From the NCBI GenBank assembly GCA_002482545.1, contig DLGF01000024.1, positions 261,257 to 325,256 of the forward strand: DNA of 64,000 nt, read 5' to 3'. Both the position numbers and the translations under genes were made by a program. Source of the stretch: Sporomusaceae bacterium UBA7701 (GTDB lineage: Bacteria > Bacillota > Negativicutes > Sporomusales > UBA7701). The notes below the pieces were generated by a model. It was not told where the DNA came from and searched no databases. It was given only the letters and a program-made list of their open reading frames with translations. Of this stretch, positions 33,676-42,722 are shown piece after piece. The first letter of the stretch is position 1. Each line of letters starts with the position of its first letter.

Positions 33676-34620
33676 TTAGCGGACCTCCTTGAAATAATCA
33701 AGGGTTTTTTGTAGCGATGCGTTATCCTCCACATTAAGGGTTTCCGCATCTTTGACAATTTTTTTCGTAAATCCGGTCAACACTTTGCCGGGACCTACTT
33801 CCACAAACAGCTTCGCCCCGAAATGGACGATCTGCCCTACGCAGTCTTCCCACAACACCGGGCTGGCCGCCTGCTGAATCAGCAGCGTTTTGATCTCGTC
33901 GCCCTTGGTGACGATCCGGCCGTTGACATTGGCGACCACCGGAATGGCGGCGTCGGTTACGGTTACTTTATCCAGTTCGGCGGCCAGTTTTTCGGCGGCC
34001 GGTTTCATCAGCGTGCTGTGGAAAGGGGCGCTGACCGGCAGAGGCACGGCGCGCTTGGCTCCCGCCTGTTTCAATGCCTCGACGGCGGCTTCGACGGCCT
34101 TGGTTGCCCCGGCGATAACCACCTGCCCGGGGCAGTTGAAATTCACCGCCTGGACCGGACCGGAAGCAGCCTGAACGGCTTCGCAAATCTGGATGATCTG
34201 ATCCCGCTCCAGGCCGAGAATGGCCGCCATGCTGCCCTCGCCCAGCGGTACGGCTTCCTGCATCAGTTGGCCGCGTTTGCGGACCAGGCGGACGGCTTCG
34301 GCGAACGACAACACCCCGGCCGCCACGAGAGCGGAATACTCGCCGAGACTGTGGCCGCCCACAACGGCCGGCGCAATGCCGTTTTCCGCCAGCACGCGGT
34401 AGCAGGCGACGCTTACCGTCAGAATCGCCGGCTGGGTATGGAAAGTTTTCCGGAGTTCTTCCTCCGGCCCGTTGAAGCACATATCGGTGATGGAGAAACC
34501 GAGGGCTTCATCGGCTTCTTCAAACACCGCCCGGGCGGAAGGATACAGCTCATAGAGCTCTTTTCCCATGCCTACGGCTTGAGAGCCCTGGCCCGGGAAA
34601 ACAAATGCCGTTTTCGTCAT
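33676..34620 (-). CDS. fabD: Malonyl-CoA-ACP transacylase
   Basis: Loads malonyl groups onto ACP. FVFPGQGSQAVGMGKE at the start, nucleophile Ser in GGHSLGEYSALVAAG and catalytic His in SAPFHSTLM. 314 residues. Central in the fab operon between fabK and fabG. Confidence 0.97.
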   Translation of the reverse strand: MTKTAFVFPGQGSQAVGMGKELYELYPSARAVFEEADEALGFSITDMCFNGPEEELRKTFHTQPAILTVSVACYRVLAENGIAPAVVGGHSLGEYSALVAAGVLSFAEAVRLVRKRGQLMQEAVPLGEGSMAAILGLERDQIIQICEAVQAASGPVQAVNFNCPGQVVIAGATKAVEAAVEALKQAGAKRAVPLPVSAPFHSTLMKPAAEKLAAELDKVTVTDAAIPVVANVNGRIVTKGDEIKTLLIQQAASPVLWEDCVGQIVHFGAKLFVEVGPGKVLTGFTKKIVKDAETLNVEDNASLQKTLDYFKEVR

Positions 34621-34662
34621 CTTTGCATCCCCTTTTTTCTGAAACTTTACGGTAATACAGTC

Positions 34663-35598
34663 CTATTGATTCAGCCGTGCCAACACGGCGGGTATACCCT
34701 GGACAATCTCCTCCATGATTTCCTTGACCGGCTTGATATCACTGACAAGGCCGGCCACCTGGCCGATCATGACCGAACCATAATCCATGTCGCCATCCCG
34801 GGCGGCGGCTTTCAGCTTGCCCGCCCCCAGGCGGTCAAATTCCTCGGCGGGAGCGCCGTTGCGATCGAGTTCCGAAAAATCCTTGGCGAGTTTATTGTCC
34901 ACGACGCGGACCGGATGGCCGGAGTAGAGGCCGGTCACCACCGTCGTGCGGTCTTTGGCCTTGAGTACCGCTTCTTTATAGTTCGGGTGCACCGTGCACT
35001 CGGTCGAGGCGACAAAACGCGTCCCGATTTGGACGCCCTGGGCTCCGAGGGCAAAAGCCGCCACAACGCCGCGGGCGTCGCCGATGCCACCGGCGGCAAT
35101 CACCGGCAACTCCACGGCATCGACAATTTGCGGCACCAAAGTCATGGTGGTGATTTCCCCCACGTGCCCGCCGCTTTCCATCCCCTCGGCGATGACGGCG
35201 TCGACGCCGGTCCGCTCCAGGCGCCTCGCCAAAGCCACCGAAGCAACGACCGGGATTACCCGCGTACCGATCTCTTTCAGCGCCGGAATAAACTCCGTCG
35301 GATTGCCGGCGCCGGTGGTGATCACCGGCACCCGCTCTTCGTAAACCACCTGCATCACTTCCTTGAGGAAGGGGGACATCAGCATGATGTTCACGCCGAA
35401 AGGCTTGCCGGTCATTTCTTTGACCTTGCGGATTTCAGCCCTGAGCGGGTCCGGAGGCATATGCCCGGCGCCGATCAGTCCGAGCCCGCCGGCGTTCGAC
35501 ACGGCCGCCGCCAGCTCAGCGGTGGCTACCCAGGCCATCCCTCCCTGCAGGATGGGATACTCGATCCCTAATAGGTCGCAAATTTTATTGTTTAGCAA
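34663..35598 (-). CDS. fabK: Enoyl-ACP reductase II (FMN)
   Basis: Flavoprotein that reduces enoyl-ACP, the last step of each elongation cycle; triclosan-resistant type. Landmarks GIEYPILQGGMAWVAT, AVIAEGMESGGHVGE, LPVIAAGGIGDARG and GVQIGTRFVAS. The start is a TTG after AAGGAGG. 311 residues. Its position between fabH and fabD identifies it as the operon FabK; a second relative lies at 31631-32581. No fabI is present in the window. Confidence 0.95.
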   Translation of the reverse strand: MLNNKICDLLGIEYPILQGGMAWVATAELAAAVSNAGGLGLIGAGHMPPDPLRAEIRKVKEMTGKPFGVNIMLMSPFLKEVMQVVYEERVPVITTGAGNPTEFIPALKEIGTRVIPVVASVALARRLERTGVDAVIAEGMESGGHVGEITTMTLVPQIVDAVELPVIAAGGIGDARGVVAAFALGAQGVQIGTRFVASTECTVHPNYKEAVLKAKDRTTVVTGLYSGHPVRVVDNKLAKDFSELDRNGAPAEEFDRLGAGKLKAAARDGDMDYGSVMIGQVAGLVSDIKPVKEIMEEIVQGIPAVLARLNQ

Positions 35599-36604
35599 TA
35601 TGAGTTTCCTCCTTGTACCACTTCAACACGCAAGAGGCCCAGGTCAGGCCGGCGCCAAAGCCTACAAGGACTACATTGTCGCCTTTCTTAATGCGTCCGC
35701 TCTCAACCGCTTCCGTCAAGGCAATAGGTATGGAGGCTGATGAAGTATTAGCGTAATTATGAATATTGATGAATACCTTCTCAAGCGGGAGCTTCAGGCG
35801 CTTGGCCGCCGACTGGATGATGCGGATGTTGGCCTGATGGGGAATGAGCAGATCGACTTCTTCTGGGGCAATCCCGGCTTCGGCAAGGGACTTGAGGGCC
35901 GACTCGCCCATGACTTTTACGGCGAATTTGAATACTTCATTGCCGTTCATATGGATAAAGTGCAACCGGTTGGTGATGGTTTCCGGCGTGGCCGGCATGC
36001 GGGTGCCGCCGGCCGGCTGTTTCAGGAGATCGCCGCCGGTGCCGTCTGCGCCCATGTCCGCTCCCAGGATGCCGAAGCCCGGCTCCGTCTCGGCAAAAAC
36101 GGCGGCTCCCGCCCCGTCGCCGAAAAGCACGCAGGTCGCGCGATCCGTCCAGTCCATGATCCGGGACAGGGTCTCGGCCCCGATGACCAGTATCTTTTTG
36201 TAAAAGCCGGCCTTGATGAACTGGGTGGCGACGATGGAGCCGTAGACAAAGCCCGAGCAGCCTGCCAATAGATCAAAGGCCGCGGCGTTGGTCGCCTTCA
36301 GATTGGCCTGGACGAGACAAGAGGTCGAGGGGAAAACCATATCCGGCGTGGCGGTAGCCACGATGATCAGATCGATTTCTTCCGCCGTCACTCCGGCGTC
36401 GGCCAGCGCCTTTTGCGCCGCCCGGGTCGCCAGGTCGGACGTAGCCATTTCCGCATCGGCGACATGGCGCTGCCGGATGCCGGTCCGCTCAAAAATCCAT
36501 TCGTCGCTGGTTTCGACGATTTTCTCCATGTCCTGGTTGGTCAATATCTTTTCCGGTACATAGTACCCTAAACCGATGATCCCGACTGATTTTTCATTCT
36601 TCAT
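35585..36604 (-). CDS. fabH: Beta-ketoacyl-ACP synthase III
   Basis: Starts fatty-acid synthesis by joining acetyl- or branched acyl-CoA to malonyl-ACP. Catalytic Cys in LLAGCSGFVYG, His in LLIPHQANIRI and Asn in INIHNYANTSSASIP. The ATG at 36604 overlaps the plsX end by 11 bp; the longer frame upstream is inside plsX. 339 residues. Confidence 0.97.
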   Translation of the reverse strand: MKNEKSVGIIGLGYYVPEKILTNQDMEKIVETSDEWIFERTGIRQRHVADAEMATSDLATRAAQKALADAGVTAEEIDLIIVATATPDMVFPSTSCLVQANLKATNAAAFDLLAGCSGFVYGSIVATQFIKAGFYKKILVIGAETLSRIMDWTDRATCVLFGDGAGAAVFAETEPGFGILGADMGADGTGGDLLKQPAGGTRMPATPETITNRLHFIHMNGNEVFKFAVKVMGESALKSLAEAGIAPEEVDLLIPHQANIRIIQSAAKRLKLPLEKVFINIHNYANTSSASIPIALTEAVESGRIKKGDNVVLVGFGAGLTWASCVLKWYKEETHIAKQ

Positions 36605-37613
36605 TGGTAAGCATGCCCTCCTTAGCGATATTGTCGCGTATATGTTCGACGACGCGTTGTTCGGTAAATTCTTTGGCAACCCGAATGGCGTTTTTGATCG
36701 CCCTGGCTTTCGAACTACCGTGGCAGATGATGAACCCCCCGTCGACTCCCAACAGAGGCGCACCGCCGTATTCCGCGTAATCCAGCTTTCGCTTAAGCCC
36801 CTGAAGCGCCGGCAAGACCATGAGTGAAGCGATTTTTGCCCAGAATCCGCCGCCTTTGATGGCCTCCTTGATCAACTGCAGGATCGCGCCGGCCAGACCT
36901 TCGCCAAACTTCAGGACAATATTGCCGACGAACCCGTCGCAGACAACCACGTCGACCGTGCCTTTCGGAATGTCCCGCCCTTCGACGTTGCCGATGAAAT
37001 GAATGGTTTTGGCCCGGGCCAGCATCGGGTAGGTGGCCAGCGCCTGTTCATTCCCCTTGGTTTCCTCTTCGCCAATGTTCAGCAGACCTACCCGGGGATT
37101 TTGCATCCCCAGGATGGATTCGGCGTATATGGAGCCCATGACGGCGTTCTGCACCAGATTCTTGGGCTTGCTGTCCACATTGGCGCCGGAGTCCAGCAAT
37201 ATCGTCGTGCCTGCAAGATTGGGAATGGGGGTAGCGATGGTGGGACGCTCAATCCCCTTGATCCGGCCGAGCCCGAACAAGGCGGCGGCCACCGCCGCAC
37301 CGGTACTGCCTGCAGAAATGACCACATCGCAGTCCCCTTGTTTTACCAGTCGTGTCGCCACTACCACCGAAGCATCCTTCTTTTTGCGGACTGCCGCTCC
37401 GGGATGCTCGTTCATTTCTATAATTTCGCTGGCGTGGTGGACGCAAACGCCCGCCTCCCGCCAGTTGCCATGCTTCTCAAGAATCGGCAGAAGACGGGAC
37501 TCGTCGCCGACCAGCACGATTTCGCACTTGAGTTCCCGCGCCGCCTCAAGCGCTCCCAGAATAATTTCATCCGGCGCGTGGTCCCCGCCCATAGCGTCAA
37601 TTGCTACCCTCAT
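36594..37613 (-). CDS. plsX: Phosphate acyltransferase PlsX
   Basis: Makes acyl-phosphate from acyl-ACP for phospholipid synthesis. Landmarks MRVAIDAMGGDHAPDEI, NEHPGAAVRKKKDAS, SAGSTGAAVAAAL and DGFVGNIVLKFGEG. The ATG at 37613 follows GGGAGATAAC beside the fapR stop. 339 residues. Confidence 0.96.
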   Translation of the reverse strand: MRVAIDAMGGDHAPDEIILGALEAARELKCEIVLVGDESRLLPILEKHGNWREAGVCVHHASEIIEMNEHPGAAVRKKKDASVVVATRLVKQGDCDVVISAGSTGAAVAAALFGLGRIKGIERPTIATPIPNLAGTTILLDSGANVDSKPKNLVQNAVMGSIYAESILGMQNPRVGLLNIGEEETKGNEQALATYPMLARAKTIHFIGNVEGRDIPKGTVDVVVCDGFVGNIVLKFGEGLAGAILQLIKEAIKGGGFWAKIASLMVLPALQGLKRKLDYAEYGGAPLLGVDGGFIICHGSSKARAIKNAIRVAKEFTEQRVVEHIRDNIAKEGMLTNEE

Positions 37614-37614
37614 G

Positions 37615-38184
37615 TTATCTCCCTTCGCCGTCAAACGAAACCAGAATAAACTTCGAGCGGAACACTTCGTGTTGGTCGTTCCTAGTTTTTACCCAGACGA
37701 AATATTTATTGCCCCTCTTTTTGACGATTTCGGCTTTGGCGATCAGCTTTTCGCCAATATGTACAGGAACCTTGTATTTGATGTTGGCGACGCCCGTTAC
37801 CGCCACCGGCGCGTCCAGCACCGCCAGCGCCAGCGAATTGGCCTGAGCAAAAATAAAATGCCCGTGGGCGATCCGGTTTTTTTCCATCACCATATCCCCG
37901 GTGACGGTCATGACGGAAATCCCGGACTTTCCAAGCTCCAAGTCGATCAGATCGCCAATGACATCCCGGCTGCCGATCGCCTTTAACTTGGCTCGCGCTT
38001 CTTCCGCCATCTGTTTGGTGCGCTCGCGGACCTCGGGGATGCCCATCTCCAGCCGGTCAAGCCGAATAGTCTGTACGCTGACCCCGAGTTGACCCGCCAA
38101 CACCTCGTCAGTGAGAAAGGGACTGCTATTCAGTTTTTCGCGCAAAGCGTCATGCCGTTGCTTTTTTTGTGACCGGGCCATCAT
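37615..38184 (-). CDS. fapR: Fatty-acid biosynthesis repressor FapR
   Basis: Malonyl-CoA-responsive repressor of lipid genes. N-terminal HTH (PFLTDEVLAGQLGVSVQTIRLDR) and C-terminal hot-dog fold (IAHGHFIFAQANSLALAVLD; KVPVHIGEKLIAKAEI). The frame extends to 38415, but the ATG pair at 38184/38181 after AGGGTGAT is the natural start and keeps the promoter and operator outside. 189 residues. First gene of the operon it probably controls. Confidence 0.95.
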   Translation of the reverse strand: MMARSQKKQRHDALREKLNSSPFLTDEVLAGQLGVSVQTIRLDRLEMGIPEVRERTKQMAEEARAKLKAIGSRDVIGDLIDLELGKSGISVMTVTGDMVMEKNRIAHGHFIFAQANSLALAVLDAPVAVTGVANIKYKVPVHIGEKLIAKAEIVKKRGNKYFVWVKTRNDQHEVFRSKFILVSFDGEGR

Positions 38185-38196
38185 ATCACCCTGTTT

Positions 38197-38211
38197 TATT
38201 ACCAAGTAATA
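38197..38211. promoter_or_regulatory. Candidate FapR operator
   Basis: Perfect 6-bp arms TATTAC / GTAATA around CAA lie between the predicted transcription start and the fapR ATG. FapR sites in Bacillus are AT-rich palindromes in just this position; the exact bases differ, so the call rests on position and symmetry. A second related half-site may lie at 38213-38231. Confidence 0.5.
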
Positions 38212-38230
38212 GAACTTAATGCTAGTAATT

Positions 38231-38259
38231 ATTATAGCCGGGGCCCTTATAATTTGCAA
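38231..38259 (-). promoter_or_regulatory. Sigma-A promoter of the fapR-plsX-fab operon
   Basis: -35 TTGCAA (38259-38254), 17-bp spacer and -10 TATAAT (38236-38231) on the minus strand, about 47 bp upstream of the fapR ATG. Confidence 0.85.
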
Positions 38260-38321
38260 CAAAAAAACAGAGCAAGATGAAAAGTCTGATTCGCCTTTTA
38301 TCTTGCTCACCTGAAACAATT

Positions 38322-38501
38322 TTATTCGGCTTTGGCAACTACGGCCTTGCCTTTGTAATAACCGCAAGCGGGACAAACGCGGTGCGGCATTTTCGGCTCG
38401 TGGCACTGAGGACATTCAATAAGGCCAGGGATTGTCAGCTTCCAATTCGCACGCCGCTTATCCCGGCGCGCCTTGGACATCTTGCGCTTCGGAACTGCCA
38501 T
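38322..38501 (-). CDS. rpmF: 50S ribosomal protein L32
   Basis: 59-residue ribosomal protein, zinc-binding form. Starts MAVPKRKMSKARRDKRR and carries two CxxC pairs (CPQC and CPAC). Preceded by GAGGAGG. Sits between yceD and fapR as in many bacteria. Confidence 0.97.
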   Translation of the reverse strand: MAVPKRKMSKARRDKRRANWKLTIPGLIECPQCHEPKMPHRVCPACGYYKGKAVVAKAE

Positions 38502-38586
38502 GTTCTAACTCCACCTCCTCGGGTAGCGGTCCAGAACGACCACCATTCTTGTCAGCACTTGATTCAATAACTATCTTGTATGGGGA

Positions 38587-39099
38587 TTATTCTTTGTTCA
38601 GCAATTTCTGCAATCCGGCGAGACGCGGATCAATCGTTTCGCGGGGACAATTACAGTCTGCGACATTCAGATTCGCGCCGCATTTAGCGCAAAAGCCCTT
38701 GCATTCTTCCGAACAAAGAGCCTTGAGAGGTTCCGCCAGAAGCAGCGTCTCCCGCACAAGGTCGGTAATATCAATTTCCTCGCCCTGATAATACGCTTGG
38801 TCCCCCCCGGCGTCCGTCGCTTGGAGGTCCGAGGCCTTCTGATAATCCTCGGCGAAGGGGACTATCACATCCTGCGCATACTCGGCAAGGCAGCGGTTGC
38901 AGACAAGGGTAGCCTTGGCCCGGATGGTGCCGCTGACGGCCAGCACCCGGCCATTATTGACCACTTCTCCTTCGACGGCGATCGGGTCGTCGACCCACAG
39001 GGGTTCGCCCTCGCCGAAGAGTGCCGCGGCCGGCCCGGCAAAACGAAAAGATTGGCGTTCACCAACCAATTGCCGAAGCTCTGCTACAGAAATTTTCAT
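38587..39099 (-). CDS. yceD: YceD/DUF177 family protein
   Basis: Conserved protein linked to 23S rRNA metabolism in plants and bacteria; precise role unsettled. 170-171 residues with the family core TLVCNRCLAEYAQDV, an acidic middle, LVRETLLLAEPLKALCSEECKGFCAKCG and a Cys-rich end with NCPRETIDPRLAGL. Adjacent to rpmF, the usual partner. The Met at 39102 or 39099 may be the start. Confidence 0.93.
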   Translation of the reverse strand: MKISVAELRQLVGERQSFRFAGPAAALFGEGEPLWVDDPIAVEGEVVNNGRVLAVSGTIRAKATLVCNRCLAEYAQDVIVPFAEDYQKASDLQATDAGGDQAYYQGEEIDITDLVRETLLLAEPLKALCSEECKGFCAKCGANLNVADCNCPRETIDPRLAGLQKLLNKE

Positions 39100-39214
39100 C
39101 ATTTTCCACCCCAGCCTTCATCTATTATAGCGACCGTACCATGGTTTGTCAAGAAAACCGGACCGGGAAGGAGTGAAGGAATCGGGAAGGGCCGCCGCCC
39201 CTCCTGTCTGACGG

Positions 39215-40417
39215 CTAAATTAGATTGGCGCAGATTTCCTTGGTATCGCGGGCGATAACCAGTTCTTCATTCGTCGGGATGACAAAAATCTTCACTTTGG
39301 ACCCGTCGGCGCTGATTTCTTGCGCTTTGCCCCGGACATTGTTCTTGACGGGATCAATGCGCGTTCCGAGATACTCCAGCCCGTTGCAGATCAAATCCCG
39401 CATGGAAATGGAATTTTCCCCCAGGCCGGCGGTGAACACAATGGCGTCTACCCCGCCCATGGCCGCTACATAGCCGCCGATGTATTTCCGGACTTTGTAG
39501 GCGAATACTTCAAGGGCCAGTTCCGCTCTTTCATTGCCCTCCTTCGCGGCATTCTCAATGTCGCGGAAGTCGCTGGAAATGCCGGACAGCCCGAGCACGC
39601 CCGATTTCTTGTTCAGATAGTTGTCGATCTGATCCGGGGTCATATTTTCCTTTTTCATCAGGAACGGAATAATGGCCGGATCGATTTCGCCGCAGCGGGT
39701 GCCCATGACCAGGCCTTCCAGCGGGGTAAAGCCCATGCTGGTGTCGATCGACTTGCCGTGCTTGACGGCCGCGAGGCTGGCGCCGTTGCCGAGATGGCAG
39801 GTGATAATGCGGAGGCTGGTCAGATGCTGCCCCAGCATTTCGGCCGCCCGTTGCGATACATACCGGTGGGAAGTGCCATGGAAGCCGTAGCGCCGCAGGC
39901 CGTATTTCTCGTAGGCTTCGAAGGGAATGCCATAGAGGAAGGCATGTTTCGGCATGGTTTGATGAAAAGCGGTGTCGAACACGCCGACCTGAGGCACTCC
40001 CGGCATGAGTTCGGCGCAGGCGTTAATCCCCAGAATGTTGGGCGGATTGTGGAGCGGGGCCATTTCGATGCACTCCTCCAGCGCCTCCATGACCGCGGGG
40101 GTGATGAGCACGGAATCGGCGAACTTTTCGGCACCATGCACGACCCGGTGGCCGATCGCCGAAATTTCCTTCATCGTCTTGATTACGCCGTGATCCTTAT
40201 GGGTAAGCGCTTCGAGGACCATTTGGATGCCGATGCTGTGATTCTTTATATCGGCTGTCAGAACAACTTTATTTCTGTCGCCCGGCTGGTGGGTAAGCAC
40301 CGATCCTTCGATGCCGATCCTCTCCACCAGCCCTTTGGCCAGCACCGACTCGTTGGTCATATCGATAAGCTGGTACTTGATGGATGAACTGCCGCAGTTG
40401 ACTACCAGAATTTTCAC
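39215..40417 (-). CDS. ackA: Acetate kinase
   Basis: Interconverts acetyl-phosphate + ADP with acetate + ATP. ASKHA-fold motifs: MKILVVNCGSSSIKYQL, VFDTAFHQTMP, GFHGTSHRYVS, CHLGNGASLAAV and VFTAGLGENS. 400 residues, canonical. No pta gene is adjacent. Supports fermentative or acetogenic ATP formation. Confidence 0.97.
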   Translation of the reverse strand: MKILVVNCGSSSIKYQLIDMTNESVLAKGLVERIGIEGSVLTHQPGDRNKVVLTADIKNHSIGIQMVLEALTHKDHGVIKTMKEISAIGHRVVHGAEKFADSVLITPAVMEALEECIEMAPLHNPPNILGINACAELMPGVPQVGVFDTAFHQTMPKHAFLYGIPFEAYEKYGLRRYGFHGTSHRYVSQRAAEMLGQHLTSLRIITCHLGNGASLAAVKHGKSIDTSMGFTPLEGLVMGTRCGEIDPAIIPFLMKKENMTPDQIDNYLNKKSGVLGLSGISSDFRDIENAAKEGNERAELALEVFAYKVRKYIGGYVAAMGGVDAIVFTAGLGENSISMRDLICNGLEYLGTRIDPVKNNVRGKAQEISADGSKVKIFVIPTNEELVIARDTKEICANLI

Positions 40418-40618
40418 TTGAATCTCCCCCTTATTGCTGATAAACTAGCGGCCAGACTTGTCCGGCCGCGGCGAATGGCATACGTCCCCTTCATTCGACA
40501 CCGGGATTATTTTCCCTGCCTTATTGCAAAACTATTACCAGAAATTTAGGACCAGGCAGGACTTGATACTGCTAACCGCGAAGGCAGCTTTACAAACAAC
40601 TGCGTTTATGAGGATGCT

Positions 40619-41875
40619 ATGAAAATTGTAGGAATCATCGCCGAATACAATCCCTTTCACAATGGACACCGGTATCATATTGAAACAGCCAGGCGCCTTT
40701 CCGGCTGTGATTTTGTCGTGGCCGCCATGAGCGGGAGCTTTGTCCAGCGGGGTGAGCCGGCGATCTTCGACAAATGGTCGCGGGCTGAGATGGCCGTTGA
40801 GGCCGGAGCCGATCTGGTGATCGAACTGCCCTTTGTCTTCGCCGTTCGCAGCGCTCAGTATTTCGCCGCCGGCGGCGTGCGGTTGCTGAGCGCCCTCGGC
40901 GCAGTCACCCACCTCAGCTTCGGCGCCGAGCACGCCGACCTCGGCGCGCTGGCCAAACTGGCCGAAGCCGCCGACGAAGAAGCAACCGTCCGCGCCGTCC
41001 GCGACCACCTGTCCCGCGGCGTCGCCTATGCGTCCGGCCTTGGCCGGGCCCTGGCCGACCGCACCGGGCTGGCGGCGGAAATTAGCGCTTCCCCCAACAA
41101 CATTCTGGCCATCGAGTATTTGCGCTCGCTTCGCCGCTTTGCGCCCGCCATCACACCGGTTCCGGTCCAGCGGCAATCGGCCGCCCATCATGACCCGGCC
41201 ATCACGGGGACCGTCGCCAGCGCCACCGCCATCCGCAAAGCCTTGACCGAAGGAGCTGTCGGCAAGGCCGAACAGGCCATTCCTCCCGTTTCCGCGGGCC
41301 TGGTCCGCGCCTTGCTGGACGGCGGCGAGGGCCCCGTCGAATACTCGGCCTTTTCCCAGCTCATTTTGGCCCGGCTCCGCCTCGCGCCGCTGGCCTCCCT
41401 GGCGGAACTCCCGGAGATGAGCGAGGGCCTCCATTATAAATTGAAAGAAGCTGCGCTTGCCGCAACCGATCTGGAAGAATTGCTCGCCACCGTAAAAAGC
41501 AAGCGTTATGCCAGAACCCGCCTGCAGCGCCTGTTCATTCACGCCCTCCTGCAATCCAGCAAGGCCCGGATGGCTTTATTCGATGCTGCCGGTCCGCTTT
41601 ACGCCCGGGTATTGGCCTTCAACAGCCGCGGACGCAGTATTCTCCGTCATATTGCCCTGAGCTCCGCCATACCGGTCATCACGAAAACCGCCCACTTCCT
41701 CAACAGCCGCACGCTGTCGTCCGGAACGCTGAGTCCGTTGCAGGAAATGCTCGGCGCCGATATTCTGGCGACCGATATCCATGTCCTCGGGAGGCCTAAT
41801 CCGCGCTCGCGGCTGGGGGGGCTTGACTTTTGCCGTTCGCCCCGCTGCATTCCTTGTCGCCCATCAGGCGTTTGA
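40619..41875 (+). CDS. tmcAL: tRNA(Met) cytidine acetate ligase (YlbM/TmcAL)
   Basis: Uses acetate and ATP to acetylate the wobble cytidine of elongator tRNA-Met. Nucleotidyltransferase motif EYNPFHNGHRYHIE near residue 10, then SGSFVQRGEPAIFDKW, LPFVFAVRSAQYFA and SPNNILAIEYLRSL. 418 residues. It faces away from ackA, and its last 80 bp overlap the convergent patatin-like gene; the C-terminal residues RSPRCIPCRPSGV fall in that overlap. Confidence 0.93.
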   Translation: MKIVGIIAEYNPFHNGHRYHIETARRLSGCDFVVAAMSGSFVQRGEPAIFDKWSRAEMAVEAGADLVIELPFVFAVRSAQYFAAGGVRLLSALGAVTHLSFGAEHADLGALAKLAEAADEEATVRAVRDHLSRGVAYASGLGRALADRTGLAAEISASPNNILAIEYLRSLRRFAPAITPVPVQRQSAAHHDPAITGTVASATAIRKALTEGAVGKAEQAIPPVSAGLVRALLDGGEGPVEYSAFSQLILARLRLAPLASLAELPEMSEGLHYKLKEAALAATDLEELLATVKSKRYARTRLQRLFIHALLQSSKARMALFDAAGPLYARVLAFNSRGRSILRHIALSSAIPVITKTAHFLNSRTLSSGTLSPLQEMLGADILATDIHVLGRPNPRSRLGGLDFCRSPRCIPCRPSGV

Positions 41876-42623
41876 CCTCCGGCAGCATCATCGCCATGGC
41901 CTGCACGCCCAGGGTGACGCATTCGTCCACCGCTTCGAAGGAACTGGGGGAAATGTGAGCCACATCGGGGCGCACCAACACGTCGCAATACTGTTCGCGA
42001 TGCTTGAACAACTGGCGCTCGACGATATCAATGGTCTGGATCATGACATCAAATATGTTCGTGACATTGGCTTCCACTCTGGTGGGAACAAGATCAATGG
42101 CGATGACCAGATCAGCCCCCATCCGATGGACAATATCCATGGGCGTGGGGTTGACGACGGCCCCGTCCACCAGCAGCTTGTCGCCGAGCTTGAAGGGGAC
42201 GAATACCCCGGGTACTGAAATGCTGGCCCGGATGGCCTCGGCTACCTCCCCCTCGGTAAAAACCACTTCGTCCCCCGTATTCAGCTCGGCGGCCACCACG
42301 GCAAACGGAATCGCCAAATCCTCAAACCGTTTCCGCTGTGTCAGCAGCCGCAGCATATCCAGCGTCCGGTCACCGGCGACCAGCCCCATCTTGGGGATGA
42401 CGAAATCAAGCCAGTGCCGGCGTTTCAAATTTTTCGCCAGTTTCAAAATTGTCTCGCTGTCCAGGCCTGCTGCGTAGAGTCCGCCGACGAGGCTGCCGAT
42501 GCTGCAGCCGGCCACGAAGTCGATCGGAATCCCGGCTTCTTCCAATACCCGCAGGACACCGATATGGGCCAGCCCTCTGAGCCCGCCCGATCCGAGAGCC
42601 AAACCAATTCTAGGACGACTCAT
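41796..42623 (-). CDS. Patatin-like phospholipase (RssA/YchK type)
   Basis: Predicted lipid acyl hydrolase. Oxyanion loop GLALGSGGLRGLAHIG, nucleophile Ser in AGCSIGSLVGG and catalytic Asp in LLVDGAVVNPTP. 275 residues, no signal peptide, so cytoplasmic or membrane-associated. Substrate unknown. The 3' end overlaps tmcAL tail-to-tail by 80 bp. Confidence 0.93.
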   Translation of the reverse strand: MSRPRIGLALGSGGLRGLAHIGVLRVLEEAGIPIDFVAGCSIGSLVGGLYAAGLDSETILKLAKNLKRRHWLDFVIPKMGLVAGDRTLDMLRLLTQRKRFEDLAIPFAVVAAELNTGDEVVFTEGEVAEAIRASISVPGVFVPFKLGDKLLVDGAVVNPTPMDIVHRMGADLVIAIDLVPTRVEANVTNIFDVMIQTIDIVERQLFKHREQYCDVLVRPDVAHISPSSFEAVDECVTLGVQAMAMMLPEVKRLMGDKECSGANGKSQAPPAASAD

Positions 42624-42722
42624 AAATTACCTCCCAGTCTGAAGCCTTTTTCGATGGTTATATTACCTCTGCCCCACCAATATATATAGTACCAGACCGC
42701 CTGGGGTGAGGAGGAGATAGGC

